Shown: positions 1 through 8,974, counted from the first letter of the stretch. The stretch is DNA of 64,000 nt from Anaerolineae bacterium (GCA_022824465.1 JAJDZV010000006.1:124001-188000), one strand, 5' to 3'. Notes: generated by a model from the sequence alone, not told the origin. A program made the numbers and translations.

Positions 1-1113
1 CAAGCGGACAGCGCCGCCGGGCGTGACCAGGAAATTATCCGAGATCAGGAAGCCGCGATCGTTCTCGAGTACTGTGCCCGGATGGAAGGACAGCACCATA
101 TTTGGCTTGAGTTCAAAATCAGGCGCGGCCGGCGAACTCGGTCCGTCGCTGCCGTCCAATCCGGTGCTGTGGCAATCCGGCGTGTGCTTGCCATCAACCG
201 GGAAGCCGAGATCGCGTATGGCTTTGTCGTTCGCTTCGGAAATATCGCGGAAGGTGTTGCCCGCTTTCGCCGCCGCCGACGAGGCTTCCACCGCCGCCAG
301 ATACCCATCAAGCAGGGCGCGCACATCATCCGGCAGCGGATCAAAGGAGAAGACGGTCGTCATCTCCAGCCAGTAACCCCAAGGCGATTCGTAGACGATC
401 TCAAAGTTGATGATGTCATCGCGCCCCATGCGCAGGTCTTTCGGCGTTGGCACCGTGTAAGGCGTGATATCCAGCGACAGCTTGGTCCGACCCCAGAATG
501 CGCCGAAGGACTTGATATACCCTTCGACCGCGGCGCAGACATCCCAATAGCGCGCGCCAACGCCCGCCACATCCTTGAACACATCCATCGCCGAATCAAG
601 GATGGCGCCATTCTGCTGGATCGCCTCCAGCTCCAAAGGTGACTTGATCTGCCGGATCGCGTTGAAGGCATCAGTGACCTCGACCATCTCGTAGCCTTCA
701 AGCTGCTTGACAAAAGCCTGGTAGGTGCCTAATCCCATCAGCTTGCTCATATTGACCATGCCGACTCGCTTGCTGCCAGTCGCGTACGCTTTGGCTTTAT
801 CGGCCGTAGCCGCGATGATGTCGCCGTCCGGCGTGAAGACCCGCTCGGGCAAGGTGGTCGTTTCGTTGCGGCTCCAGACCGCCTGGTAGGAACTCCAGAC
901 GTGCAGCCAGGGATGAGGATCCTCCGCGCCGAGAATCGCGTAGGCGACGCCGCCCCACAAGTGAGCGTGGGTGATATAGCGTATGGCGCCAATCCCGCCG
1001 GGCATCGCCTGCCCGGTGATGATCAGGGCGTCAAGGTCCTGCTCCTTCATCATCGCCTGCAACTTGGCCACGCGCCGCGCGGTGTCACGTTTTAAGGCAT
1101 CGTGTGTTAGCAT
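1..1113 (-). CDS. M24-family creatinase/ectoine-hydrolase-like protein (3' end outside window)
   Basis: The 371 visible residues have the creatinase/aminopeptidase P layout: an N-terminal alpha/beta domain, then a pita-bread domain ending in FLISDNFLVTPGGA. The ATG is preceded by GAGGAG. Known active-site positions are changed: the two metal aspartates of prolidase-type enzymes align with glutamates (INFEIVY, WLEMTTVF), the usual GHGIG motif reads CHSTGLDG, and the ligand Glu of EDN is Asp (SDN). This argues for a metal-independent hydrolase such as creatinase or ectoine hydrolase (EutD/DoeA), not a metallo-aminopeptidase. It is the last visible gene of a long minus-strand run, 13 bases after the OCD gene. 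The substrate is inferred only from its neighbours (OCD and AspA-like genes), which resemble ectoine-degradation partners. Confidence 0.8.
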   Translation of the reverse strand, partial: MLTHDALKRDTARRVAKLQAMMKEQDLDALIITGQAMPGGIGAIRYITHAHLWGGVAYAILGAEDPHPWLHVWSSYQAVWSRNETTTLPERVFTPDGDIIAATADKAKAYATGSKRVGMVNMSKLMGLGTYQAFVKQLEGYEMVEVTDAFNAIRQIKSPLELEAIQQNGAILDSAMDVFKDVAGVGARYWDVCAAVEGYIKSFGAFWGRTKLSLDITPYTVPTPKDLRMGRDDIINFEIVYESPWGYWLEMTTVFSFDPLPDDVRALLDGYLAAVEASSAAAKAGNTFRDISEANDKAIRDLGFPVDGKHTPDCHSTGLDGSDGPSSPAAPDFELKPNMVLSFHPGTVLENDRGFLISDNFLVTPGGAVRL

Positions 1114-1126
1114 CTAGTTTTGCTCC

Positions 1127-2158
1127 TCATAGCTCGTATTCGTATGGTTGATTGAATTGAAACTCCGTGCCGATTCCCCCTTCGCGCGCCTTTTCATAGA
1201 GTCGGGCGCAGACGGCGACATCTTCAATGCCGGTGCCGCCGGAGAGGAAAAGCGTCCATTTGCTGTCGGCTTTGCGTCCTTCTACCTTACCGGCGACCAG
1301 CCCGGCCAGATCGCCAAGGATATGCGCTTCGTCTATGATACCCGCTTCGAGCGGGATGATGATCTCGCCGTTTTCCTTTAAGCCCTGCTCCATTTCGTCG
1401 ACGAAGACTCGGCTCTTGACGACTGTATACTCATCGATCTCGCGCACCCAGGGATAGTGCGCGCCCAGCGCATTGATGTGCACTGGCTTGTCGGGCAGCG
1501 TCGCGCCCTCGAATACCGGCGATGGCGAGGTGGTGATCGTGATGACGATATCGGCATCCGCCAGCGCTTCCGCCGGTGAGCCCGCCGGTCTTACATCAAC
1601 GCCCAATTCGCCGGTCATTCTGTCGCAGAACTCATGCCGCTCTTTCTCCCGGCGGCTGTATGCCTTTACCGATTCAAGCGCGCAGACCTTGGTCGCCGCA
1701 TAGAGTTGCGAGCGGGCATGGCGACCCGTGCCGAAGAGCGCCAACTGCGCGCTGTCAGCCGGCGCCAGTTGGCGAATGGCTACCGCCGAAAGCGCCGCGG
1801 TCTTGAGCCAGTCCCAATAGAGCGCTTCCATGACCGCGGCAAGCGCGCCCGTATCCGTGTCGAAGAGGAACATGAAGGTCTCCAGCCCTTGCGGCAAGCC
1901 GGTAGTGTAGGCGTTCAAGCCGGCCCCGCCCAAGCCCGGCAAGAGCGCGCCCTTGAATTGGAAGGAAGCTTTCGAGCCCGAGGGCAAATGTCCGGCGCGG
2001 TGCGAGTAATTCCTTTCGCCTTCAATGAAGAGGCTTTCGCGGGGCAAACCGATGCCAGCGCCAATGCCAACCTCGCGATAGCCGGCCTCGACCGCCTCGA
2101 TGTATTCGCTCATGTCCATCAGACCGCGGATTTCGTGATTTCGCAACAGAAGAACCAT
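1127..2158 (-). CDS. Ornithine cyclodeaminase/mu-crystallin family protein (copy 1)
   Basis: A 343-residue cytosolic protein of the OCD/mu-crystallin family, which covers ornithine cyclodeaminase, alanine dehydrogenase, ketimine reductase and EutC of ectoine breakdown. The substrate-side lysine region (SGSKASFQFK) is present, followed by GLETFMFLFD and the Rossmann nucleotide motif LFGTGRHARSQL. The family's usual R-T-A substrate motif reads LKTAAL, so the carboxylate-binding Arg is Lys. The stop of the neighbouring paralogue lies six bases upstream, so the two are co-transcribed and probably translationally coupled. The exact reaction is not determined; a pyrroline/piperideine-carboxylate reductase or a cyclodeaminase are both possible. 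Confidence 0.85.
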   Translation of the reverse strand: MVLLLRNHEIRGLMDMSEYIEAVEAGYREVGIGAGIGLPRESLFIEGERNYSHRAGHLPSGSKASFQFKGALLPGLGGAGLNAYTTGLPQGLETFMFLFDTDTGALAAVMEALYWDWLKTAALSAVAIRQLAPADSAQLALFGTGRHARSQLYAATKVCALESVKAYSRREKERHEFCDRMTGELGVDVRPAGSPAEALADADIVITITTSPSPVFEGATLPDKPVHINALGAHYPWVREIDEYTVVKSRVFVDEMEQGLKENGEIIIPLEAGIIDEAHILGDLAGLVAGKVEGRKADSKWTLFLSGGTGIEDVAVCARLYEKAREGGIGTEFQFNQPYEYEL

Positions 2159-2164
2159 GATGTC

Positions 2165-3199
2165 CTATATCTCAAACTCATACGGCTGATTAAACGCAAA
2201 CTCCGTGCCGACGCCGCATTCCAGCGCGCGCCGATACAGGCCCGTCGCCACGGCGATATCATCGACGCCCGTGCCGCCGGAGAGAAAAAGCGTCCAATTC
2301 GTATCCTCGAGGCGACCGGGAACAATCCCCGCGACCAGACTACCAAGATCGCCGACAACATGCGATTCGTCGATAAGTCCTTCGCCAATGGGAATCACGA
2401 TCTCGCCATTCTCGCCGAGGCCCTGCCGCATGACATCGACGAAGACGCGGCTGTTGATCACGGTATGGGAGTCGATCTCGCGCACAAAGGGATAATGGGC
2501 GCCCAAGCCATTGATATGCAGCGGTTTGTCCGGCAGATCAATGCCGTCAAACACCGGGGTCGGCGACGTCGTAACGGCGGTGACGATATCGGCATCGCGC
2601 AGCGCGTCCTTCGGCGAGTCGGCCGGCACGACCTCGATGCCAAGTTCGGCGCTCATCTTTTCGCAGAAGGCGCGCCGGTTGTCAGCGTTGCGGCTGTAGG
2701 CTTGCACCCGTTGGATATCGGCGACTAATGTCAACCCGTAAAGCTGCGAGCGAGCGTGGCGGCCCGTGCTGAATAGCGCCAGGACGGCGCAGTCGGGCGG
2801 AGCAAGATGGCGCGTCGCCAAAGCCGATACGGCCGCGGTCTTCAGCCAACTGAGATACATCACCTCCATGATGGCGACCAGCCCGCCGGTATCAGTATCA
2901 AAGAGGAACATGAAGGTCTCCAGCCCGCCAGGCAAGCCAGCCGTATAAGCATTGACGCCCGCCCCGCGCAAGCCAGGCAACAGCCCCGCCTTGAACTTGA
3001 AGGAGGCTTTGCTGCCAGCGGGCAGATGACCGCCGGTGTATTCTTCGCTCTGCCGCTCGCCCTTGATCCACAAGTTTGTGCGAGGGTGCGCCGCGCCCGC
3101 GCCCCGGCCGTAATCGCGGTAGCCGGCTTCGACCGCGTCCATATAATCCGGCAGGTCCATCAGCTCGCGGATCTCGTGGTTGTGCAGGAGCAATACCAT
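2165..3199 (-). CDS. Ornithine cyclodeaminase/mu-crystallin family protein (copy 2)
   Basis: A 344-residue close paralogue of the next gene in the operon, aligned end to end with it (both begin MVLLL and end in FNQPYE). It has the same SGSKASFKFK lysine region and LKTAAV motif. In the dinucleotide-binding loop the first glycine of GxGxxA is serine (LFSTGRHARSQL), while copy 1 keeps it, so cofactor binding may differ. Tandem OCD copies could form a heteromer or act on different substrates. It sits 24 bases downstream of the MFS gene with GAGAGGAA upstream of its ATG. Confidence 0.85.
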   Translation of the reverse strand: MVLLLHNHEIRELMDLPDYMDAVEAGYRDYGRGAGAAHPRTNLWIKGERQSEEYTGGHLPAGSKASFKFKAGLLPGLRGAGVNAYTAGLPGGLETFMFLFDTDTGGLVAIMEVMYLSWLKTAAVSALATRHLAPPDCAVLALFSTGRHARSQLYGLTLVADIQRVQAYSRNADNRRAFCEKMSAELGIEVVPADSPKDALRDADIVTAVTTSPTPVFDGIDLPDKPLHINGLGAHYPFVREIDSHTVINSRVFVDVMRQGLGENGEIVIPIGEGLIDESHVVGDLGSLVAGIVPGRLEDTNWTLFLSGGTGVDDIAVATGLYRRALECGVGTEFAFNQPYEFEI

Positions 3200-3222
3200 C
3201 TTGCTGGTCGTTCCTCTCGCCG

Positions 3223-4443
3223 CTATAGATCAAGCAAAGGCGAACGCGTGATAATCAAGAGCAAACAGGTGAAAGCGACGCAAGCGCCCGCCGCCGCCAT
3301 CACGATCGAGATGCCAAAGAACTCGGCGACCGTCCCGCCAATCAAGGCTGAAATAGGAATCAAGCCCCAGACCATGCCCCAAACGCTCATCATGCGGCCG
3401 CGCAACTCGTCGCGTATGTGCATCACGAGCAGCGCGTTGATGAGCGTCAGAAAGATGCCGGAAAATACGCCGATTACGAAAACAAGCACGAGCGCGATTA
3501 AGGGCTCGCTCATAAAAGCGAAGATAATCATGCCCAAGCCGAAGAGCGCCGAGAAAACCAGAATCGCCCAGCCTTTGGGATAGATATCGCCGATCAAAGC
3601 GACAGCGATGCCGGAAAGCGCCGAACCCATGCTGGCGCTGCCCACCAGCAAACCGAGAAGCGCCGGTCCCTCATTCAGCGCGCGGTCGACGAAGATCGGC
3701 ATCAGCTTTTGATAAGGCATGCCGACCGGCACAAAGACGAGCGCCAGCAGCACAAGCGCGAATAGCGCGCGGTCTTCGCGCAGGTAGCCAATGACTTGGG
3801 ACATGCCTTGCAGAATGCCGTAAGCGTCTTGCCGCTTCTGCTTCGGCGCGGGCAAGAAATGCGCCGCCTTATGGTACAGAAACGCGCCGACAGCGAATAT
3901 CCCCGCCTGGACCGTCAGCGTGAAAGCGATATCCGTCAGGTCCAGCAGGAAGCCTGCCAGCACCGGACCGAAGAAGCCCATCAAGCGCGTGCCCGAATAA
4001 CTCAAGGCGCTGGCGTTGAAGATCATTTCGTCGGGCACCAGATTGGGCAGGATGGCCATGCGCGCTGGCGCATAGACCGCGAAACTCGAACCCAAAATGA
4101 CCGAGGTCAACAAGATGAATTCCGAACGCGCGTTATCGGTCGCCGCCAGCAGCGCCAGCAGCGCCGAACTCAAGACGGCGATCGTCAATGAGGCTTGGAC
4201 GATCACCTGACGCTTGTGGCGGTCGGCAACCAGGCCGGAAAACGGCGACACCAACAGCAGCGGCAAACCATAGCCAAAGGCGACCAGGCCGACCATAACA
4301 GCCGAATCGGTGACAACCAGCATAGTCCAGCCGAGCGCCACCGCTTGCAGCAGGAAGGCAATATGCACAAGCACATTGCCCAGCCAGTACCAGCGGTAGG
4401 CCGGGATCATAAAGCTGCTGCGGTTCACCACGCTAAGAATCAT
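3223..4443 (-). CDS. MFS transporter
   Basis: A 406-residue integral membrane protein with about 12 hydrophobic segments. The MFS loop 2-3 signature is visible as GLVADRHKRQVIV, with a second RGRMMSVWG-type loop in the C-terminal half. It resembles the MFS_3/EntS-like branch, which often exports small molecules, but the direction and substrate cannot be read from sequence. AGGAAAGG precedes the ATG. It lies inside the catabolic run between an AspA-like gene and the OCD pair, so import or export of the island's substrate is a reasonable guess. Confidence 0.85.
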   Translation of the reverse strand: MILSVVNRSSFMIPAYRWYWLGNVLVHIAFLLQAVALGWTMLVVTDSAVMVGLVAFGYGLPLLLVSPFSGLVADRHKRQVIVQASLTIAVLSSALLALLAATDNARSEFILLTSVILGSSFAVYAPARMAILPNLVPDEMIFNASALSYSGTRLMGFFGPVLAGFLLDLTDIAFTLTVQAGIFAVGAFLYHKAAHFLPAPKQKRQDAYGILQGMSQVIGYLREDRALFALVLLALVFVPVGMPYQKLMPIFVDRALNEGPALLGLLVGSASMGSALSGIAVALIGDIYPKGWAILVFSALFGLGMIIFAFMSEPLIALVLVFVIGVFSGIFLTLINALLVMHIRDELRGRMMSVWGMVWGLIPISALIGGTVAEFFGISIVMAAAGACVAFTCLLLIITRSPLLDL

Positions 4444-4560
4444 GCCTTTCCTGTCATCCAGCCATTCCCGTCGCCTGTGGGCGGACGCCCGAATCTCTCC
4501 CTGAAGTCATCGCGTTTGACCAGCAGGCCGCCTGGTAGATAACCCCGGCGATTTCGCCTT

Positions 4561-5550
4561 TCATGCTTCGCTGATGTCTATCTCCTCGACCAAGTCGCCG
4601 AGAATCGCCAGCATCGTGCCGTCTTCCGGCACGGGCCAAGCCGCGCCCCCATGCACCATGATGCCAGCCCGCGGCGCCAGGATATCCTCCAAATGCGCTC
4701 CGGAAAACGGATGACGCACAAAACCAATTTTCTCGCCAGCCGCCACCTGCGTCCCGCGCTTGTGCTTGTCCATAAATATGAAGCCGCGCTCGCTGGTGGT
4801 TTTGATTAGCGTGTGCTCCTGAATGACGCTCACCCGGTCGACATCCGATTCAAGCGCGCCGTCCAGCATGCCGAGATGACGCATGGCGTTGAGCACGGCT
4901 TTGCGCATGCGGCCGAGATTCTGATCGCGATAGTCGCGCAAGCCCGGTCCGCCGCCGATAAAAGCCACCGCCACCGCTTTGCCAGCGCGCGCCGCTTCCT
5001 GCGCTATCGAATTGAGCTCGTCTTCACCCACGACAACATGCGGCAGCCCAAGAGCAATCGCCAGCGCTTTCGACCCGGCGACATCCCCTTCGTTATGGAC
5101 GCCGACGAATTCATGATAGCTCGAGAGGGCGCCGGTGCGGATATCCACCAGCGCGTCCGCCTCGGCGATGGCGGCATTGTAATAGCTGTGTATCAACTGC
5201 TCGCTGACGCTGCCCTCGTCGCTGCCGCGCCCGATTTCGTTGTAGTGCTTGCCATCCCAGGCGCTGTGGACCTGCTCAAACTCAAAGGCCGAGGTATTCA
5301 TCAAAGGCGCCAGGATCAAGTTGCCCTTCATCTGCGCCGGATCAAGCTCCCTGGCGACCTGCGGCAGGATGAGAGCCGGCTCGATTTCCAAACCGCTGGC
5401 GCCGGCTTGCGCGACAAGCGTCGGACCGCTCTGCGCGCCGACGAGCAGATGCAAAGGAATGTGGATGGGAAAGCGACCGTGCGTCACCCCGATACTGAAG
5501 AATCCAAAAGTCTTTTCACCGCGCGCCGCTTCCAGATTTCCGAGTTTCAT
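4561..5550 (-). CDS. AspA/AstE-like protein lacking zinc histidines (probable pseudoenzyme, copy A1)
   Basis: A 329-residue member of the succinylglutamate desuccinylase/aspartoacylase family (zinc carboxypeptidase fold, C-terminal barrel domain around APRAGIMVHGG). The start MKLGN was chosen because AAGGAG lies just upstream and the second copy starts identically. The family's HxxE zinc motif reads S52-G-L-E55, the third zinc ligand histidine (DFH in paralogues) is R138 in DIRTG, and the catalytic Glu of LEFGGG is replaced (VAFIGGG). It should therefore not act as a metallohydrolase. The next gene upstream is an intact paralogue, so a regulatory or structural partner role is likely. The same pair occurs again 2.2 kb away. 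Confidence 0.8.
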   Translation of the reverse strand: MKLGNLEAARGEKTFGFFSIGVTHGRFPIHIPLHLLVGAQSGPTLVAQAGASGLEIEPALILPQVARELDPAQMKGNLILAPLMNTSAFEFEQVHSAWDGKHYNEIGRGSDEGSVSEQLIHSYYNAAIAEADALVDIRTGALSSYHEFVGVHNEGDVAGSKALAIALGLPHVVVGEDELNSIAQEAARAGKAVAVAFIGGGPGLRDYRDQNLGRMRKAVLNAMRHLGMLDGALESDVDRVSVIQEHTLIKTTSERGFIFMDKHKRGTQVAAGEKIGFVRHPFSGAHLEDILAPRAGIMVHGGAAWPVPEDGTMLAILGDLVEEIDISEA

Positions 5551-5679
5551 GTGTTTGTTTTCTCCTTCTCGCCTGGAAATTTCCCCCTTCCCCATGTCGC
5601 GCCTCTTTCCTCTTGTAGCGGAAGTGGCATTCCCCCCTTCCCTCCCTGTGGGGGAAGGGGACGGTGGATGGGGGGTGTA
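5551..5679. repeat. Spacer with G/C-rich hairpin, shared by both AspA pairs
   Basis: This 129-base spacer holds a pyrimidine-rich arm and a purine-rich arm (TTCCCTCC near 5638 and GGGGGAAGGGG near 5650) that can fold as a hairpin. The equivalent spacer of the second pair (7771-7936) keeps CGGAAGTGG and GGGGGAAGGGG in the same order. That supports duplication of the whole two-gene unit. It could also act as an attenuator between the two genes. Confidence 0.6.
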
Positions 5680-6717
5680 TCAGTCAAAGTCGATGGTCAT
5701 GTCCATCGTGCGGCGGTCTTCGACGCGGTCGATCGAGCCAAGGATGCCTATCGACGTGGCGCCAACCGTAGGCCACTCTTGCCCGCTGGGGATGACAATG
5801 CCGTAGTCCGGCGTCGGCATCTCCGCCAAGACGTCGCCCGTGTAGGGATCAACCAGCCTTCCATAGACATCGCCGGTCTGGAGCTCGTCGCGGAACTTCT
5901 TGTCGCGAATGAACAAGCCATCAACCGGCGGCTTCCAGATCACGACGCCGGCGTTGTAAACCGTGCATAAGGGACCGTCCGACTCGAACTCGCCATCGAT
6001 CATGCGCATGCACTTCAAGGTGTTCCAGATGCCGCGTTCAGCATCGCGAACGTTGTCTTCACCATTCTTGAACCAGCCGGTGCCGCCGCCGAATTCCAAT
6101 GTAATCTGGGTCGTGCCCACATCTTCCAGCGCCTGCTTGGCTTCGCCCGGCGAGAATGTGCCGGTGGGGAAATAGGCCGCCTGATCAAGACCGTAAGCCA
6201 CGATAAGCTTGCGGCGCCGCTCTTCATGCACCGTGAGCTTGTCCGGGTCGTCTTCGGCGTCAAACAGCACATAGCGTTCATAGGCGGTGCGGCCCCCGGC
6301 GTGAAAGTCGATGAATACATCGGACTGTATAAAAGCTTCCTGGAAATAATGGTACGCCATCTGGTCGGAGGCGCTGCCGTTCTTGTCGCCCGGAAAGAGG
6401 CGGCTGATATCTTTGGCATCGACCCGCGACATGCGTTCGCCCAGTTCAAAGCCGGCGCGGTTGACTACCGGCACAACGATGACATTGCCGCGTATGACAC
6501 TCGGATCGGCATTTTCGACGAAGTTGAGCAGCGCGATGGAACCGATGATTTCGCCGCCATGAACCGCGCCCTGCATCAACAAGGTCGGACCGGGCTCCGC
6601 GCCAGCGATAAGATGCACCGGTATGTCCATCTTCAGCCCGGAGCGTGTGGTCGTCGTCTCAAGATAACCGAAGGTCTTCTCACCGGCCTTTGCCGATACA
6701 TTGCCTACTCTTAACAT
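5680..6717 (-). CDS. AspA/AstE-family zinc hydrolase, intact (copy B1)
   Basis: A 345-residue succinylglutamate desuccinylase/aspartoacylase-family enzyme, a cytosolic zinc-dependent amide hydrolase. The zinc ligands are visible as H53-x-x-E56 (VHGGE) and H139 (DFHAGG), and the catalytic Glu as E208 (LEFGGG). The start MLRVGN follows AAGGAGG and matches copy B2. DoeB/EutE of ectoine breakdown, which removes the acetyl group from N-acetyl-diaminobutyrate, belongs to this family, but the substrate here is unproven. It is encoded upstream of the zinc-less paralogue A1, separated by a 129-base hairpin spacer. Confidence 0.85.
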   Translation of the reverse strand: MLRVGNVSAKAGEKTFGYLETTTTRSGLKMDIPVHLIAGAEPGPTLLMQGAVHGGEIIGSIALLNFVENADPSVIRGNVIVVPVVNRAGFELGERMSRVDAKDISRLFPGDKNGSASDQMAYHYFQEAFIQSDVFIDFHAGGRTAYERYVLFDAEDDPDKLTVHEERRRKLIVAYGLDQAAYFPTGTFSPGEAKQALEDVGTTQITLEFGGGTGWFKNGEDNVRDAERGIWNTLKCMRMIDGEFESDGPLCTVYNAGVVIWKPPVDGLFIRDKKFRDELQTGDVYGRLVDPYTGDVLAEMPTPDYGIVIPSGQEWPTVGATSIGILGSIDRVEDRRTMDMTIDFD

Positions 6718-6786
6718 GTATTTCCTCCTTCGTTCGACGGGCGGCACGATATGTCGCCCCTACGATTCGTCGCGGGCGGGCGATTG

Positions 6787-7770
6787 TCAGCCAATATCAA
6801 TCTCCTCAACCAGATCGCCGAGAATAGCGAGGACTGTATCCTCAAGCGGAACGGGCCAGGACGCGCCGCCATGGACCACGATGCCAGCGCGGGGGGCGCG
6901 AATCTCCTCCACCGTCTCGCCGCTGAATGGGTGGCGCACAATGCCCAAGACATCGCCGGCGCCCACCTGTTTGCCGCGCAGTTCTTTGTTCATGAGGACG
7001 AAGCCGCGCTCGCCCGTCTGCGTGATCGTCGTGTGCCGCTCGATGACAGTCACTTTATCGATATCCGATTCCAACGCGCCCTCAAGCATGCCCAAATGCC
7101 GCATCGCGTTCAGCACGGCATTGCGCATGCGGCCCAGGTCCTGATCGCGATAATCACGCAGGCCCGGCCCGCCGCCGATATACGCCGTAACCGTGACAAT
7201 GCCATCCTTGGCCGCTTCGTTCGCCATGGAGCCGTCGACGCTCCTGTTCAGCATGACATGCGGCAAACCGAGAGCAACTGCCAGCGCCTTGGATTCCTCA
7301 ACCGCGCCCTGCCCATAGACCCCGGCAAAATGATGATAGCTCCACTGCGACCCAGTGCGAATATCGATGAAAGCGTCGGCTTTCGCAATCGCCGCCTGGT
7401 AGTAACCGTGTATCAGTTGCTCGCTGATTGTGCCATCGGCGCGTCCGCGGCCCAGGTGATTGAGATGCTTGTCATCCCAGACGCTCTTGATCTGGGTGAA
7501 TTCAAAGCCGGAGGTATTCATCAAGGGCGCCAATATCAGCGTTCCCTTGATCAGCGCCGGATCAAGCTCCTTTACGACCTGCGGCAGGATGAGCGACGGT
7601 TCGATTTCGAGGCCGCTGGCGCCGGCTTGCGCGACTAGCGTAGGTCCATCGCTTGCTCCCTTGACGATATGCAGCGGGATATGGGCGGAGAAGCGCCCGT
7701 GCGTCTCGCCAATTGTGAAGGAGCCATAGGTCTTTTCACCGCGCGCCGCTTCCAGATTTCCCAGTTTCAT
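6787..7770 (-). CDS. AspA/AstE-like protein lacking zinc histidines (probable pseudoenzyme, copy A2)
   Basis: A 327-residue close paralogue of the protein at 4561-5550, with the same start (MKLGNLEAARGEKT). The same residues are lost: the HxxE motif is SGLE, the third ligand lies in DIRTG, and the catalytic Glu region reads AYIGGG. Since both copies of the pair keep these exact substitutions while the fold and length are preserved, the loss predates the duplication and has been maintained, which suggests selected function. It lies 69 bases upstream of the intact copy B1 and is followed 5' by intact copy B2. Confidence 0.8.
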   Translation of the reverse strand: MKLGNLEAARGEKTYGSFTIGETHGRFSAHIPLHIVKGASDGPTLVAQAGASGLEIEPSLILPQVVKELDPALIKGTLILAPLMNTSGFEFTQIKSVWDDKHLNHLGRGRADGTISEQLIHGYYQAAIAKADAFIDIRTGSQWSYHHFAGVYGQGAVEESKALAVALGLPHVMLNRSVDGSMANEAAKDGIVTVTAYIGGGPGLRDYRDQDLGRMRNAVLNAMRHLGMLEGALESDIDKVTVIERHTTITQTGERGFVLMNKELRGKQVGAGDVLGIVRHPFSGETVEEIRAPRAGIVVHGGASWPVPLEDTVLAILGDLVEEIDIG

Positions 7771-7936
7771 AGTCGAGTATTCTCCTTTTTCTCTGGCTAT
7801 TTCCCCCTCCCCATACCCCTCCCCATGAAGAGGGAGGCGCTTTTTTCTCCCCCCTGTCTCACCATTTCCTTGCAACGGAAGTGGTTCATCTCCCTCTCCC
7901 TACTAGTGGGGGAAGGGGGCGGGGGATGGAGGCGCG
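7771..7936. repeat. Spacer with paired hairpin repeats between A2 and B2
   Basis: The spacer contains two C-rich/G-rich inverted arms: CCCCTCCCCATGAAGAGGGAGG near 7821-7843 in part, and CCCTCTCCC / GGGGGAAGGGGG around 7892-7919. The second matches the 5551-5679 spacer. Such G-rich hairpins also occur at 14615-14645 and 22556-22660, so they are a dispersed family in this genome and may also attenuate transcription. Confidence 0.55.
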
Positions 7937-8974
7937 CTATTCAAAACTAACGGATAAGTCCATCGTACGGCGGTCCTCGACGCGCTCAATGCTGCCGAGG
8001 ATGCCGATCGAGGTGGCGCCGACCGTGGGCCACTCCTGGCCGCTGGGGATGACGATGCCGTCTTTCGGCGTTCGCATCTCCGCCAGTAGATCGCCCGTGT
8101 AGGGATCAACCAGCCGACCGTAAACATCGCCGGTTTTCAGTTCGTCTTTGAATTTGGCGTCGCGGATGAATAGCCCATCGACCGGCGGCTTCCAAATGAC
8201 GACTCCGGCTTCGTACACCGTGCAAAGCGGACCGTCCGACTCAAACTCGCCGTCGATCATGTTCATCGCTTTCATGATGTTCCAGATGCCCCGCTCGGCA
8301 TCGCGCACATTGTCTTCCCCGTTTTTGAACCAGCCCGTGCCTCCGCCGAACTCCAGCGTGACTTGCAGCGTATTGGCGTCTTCTATAGCCGCTTTGGCCG
8401 CGCCCGAGCCAAAGGTGCCGGGCGGGAAGAAAGCCGCCTGATCGAGACCAAAGGCGACCACCAGTTTGCGCCGCCGCCGCTCCATAAGCGTCAGATTGTT
8501 CGGGTCCGCTTCCGCGCTGAACAAGACATAGCGCTCGTAGGCGGTCCGGGCGCCGGCATGAAAGTCGACCAGCACATCGGCTTGGGCAATCGCTTCGTTG
8601 AAGTAGACATAAGCGATCTGATCCGAGACGCTGCCGTCTCTGTTGCCCGGCATCAGCCGGCTGATATCCTTGTCGTCGACCAGCGAGCCGCGCGTGCCCA
8701 TCTCAAAGCCGGCGCGATTGACCACCGGCACAGCGATGATGTTGCCGCGGATCGCTTTGGGATCGGCTTTCGCCACAAAATCGAGTATGGCCAGTGAACC
8801 GATAATCTCAGCGCCATGTATCGCCCCTTGCAGCATGAGCGTCGGTCCCGGCTCGGCCCCGGCGAACAAGTGCGCGGGAATGTCCAGCCGCATGCCGGAA
8901 CGCGACTGCGCCGTCTCCAAATAACCGAAGGTTTTCTCGCCAGGTCTCGCGGATAGATTTCCTACTCTTAGCAT
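7937..8974 (-). CDS. AspA/AstE-family zinc hydrolase, intact (copy B2)
   Basis: A 345-residue paralogue of 5680-6717 with the same start (MLRVGN) and strong identity along its length. It keeps the zinc motif (IHGAE), the third ligand (DFHAGA) and the catalytic Glu (LEFGGG), so it should be an active zinc amidohydrolase. GGAG precedes the ATG. It is the first gene of the second intact/degenerate pair. Having two intact copies suggests either different substrates or a dose effect. Confidence 0.85.
   Translation of the reverse strand: MLRVGNLSARPGEKTFGYLETAQSRSGMRLDIPAHLFAGAEPGPTLMLQGAIHGAEIIGSLAILDFVAKADPKAIRGNIIAVPVVNRAGFEMGTRGSLVDDKDISRLMPGNRDGSVSDQIAYVYFNEAIAQADVLVDFHAGARTAYERYVLFSAEADPNNLTLMERRRRKLVVAFGLDQAAFFPPGTFGSGAAKAAIEDANTLQVTLEFGGGTGWFKNGEDNVRDAERGIWNIMKAMNMIDGEFESDGPLCTVYEAGVVIWKPPVDGLFIRDAKFKDELKTGDVYGRLVDPYTGDLLAEMRTPKDGIVIPSGQEWPTVGATSIGILGSIERVEDRRTMDLSVSFE

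Noticed and set aside
1634..2728. Long plus-strand frame (364 codons) opposite the OCD genes
   Set aside because: It is antisense to two well-conserved OCD proteins and has no recognisable domain; high-GC antisense frames are common here.
4813..5970. 385-codon plus-strand frame opposite AspA genes
   Set aside because: It is the antisense of two conserved genes, crosses their spacer and has no homology of its own.
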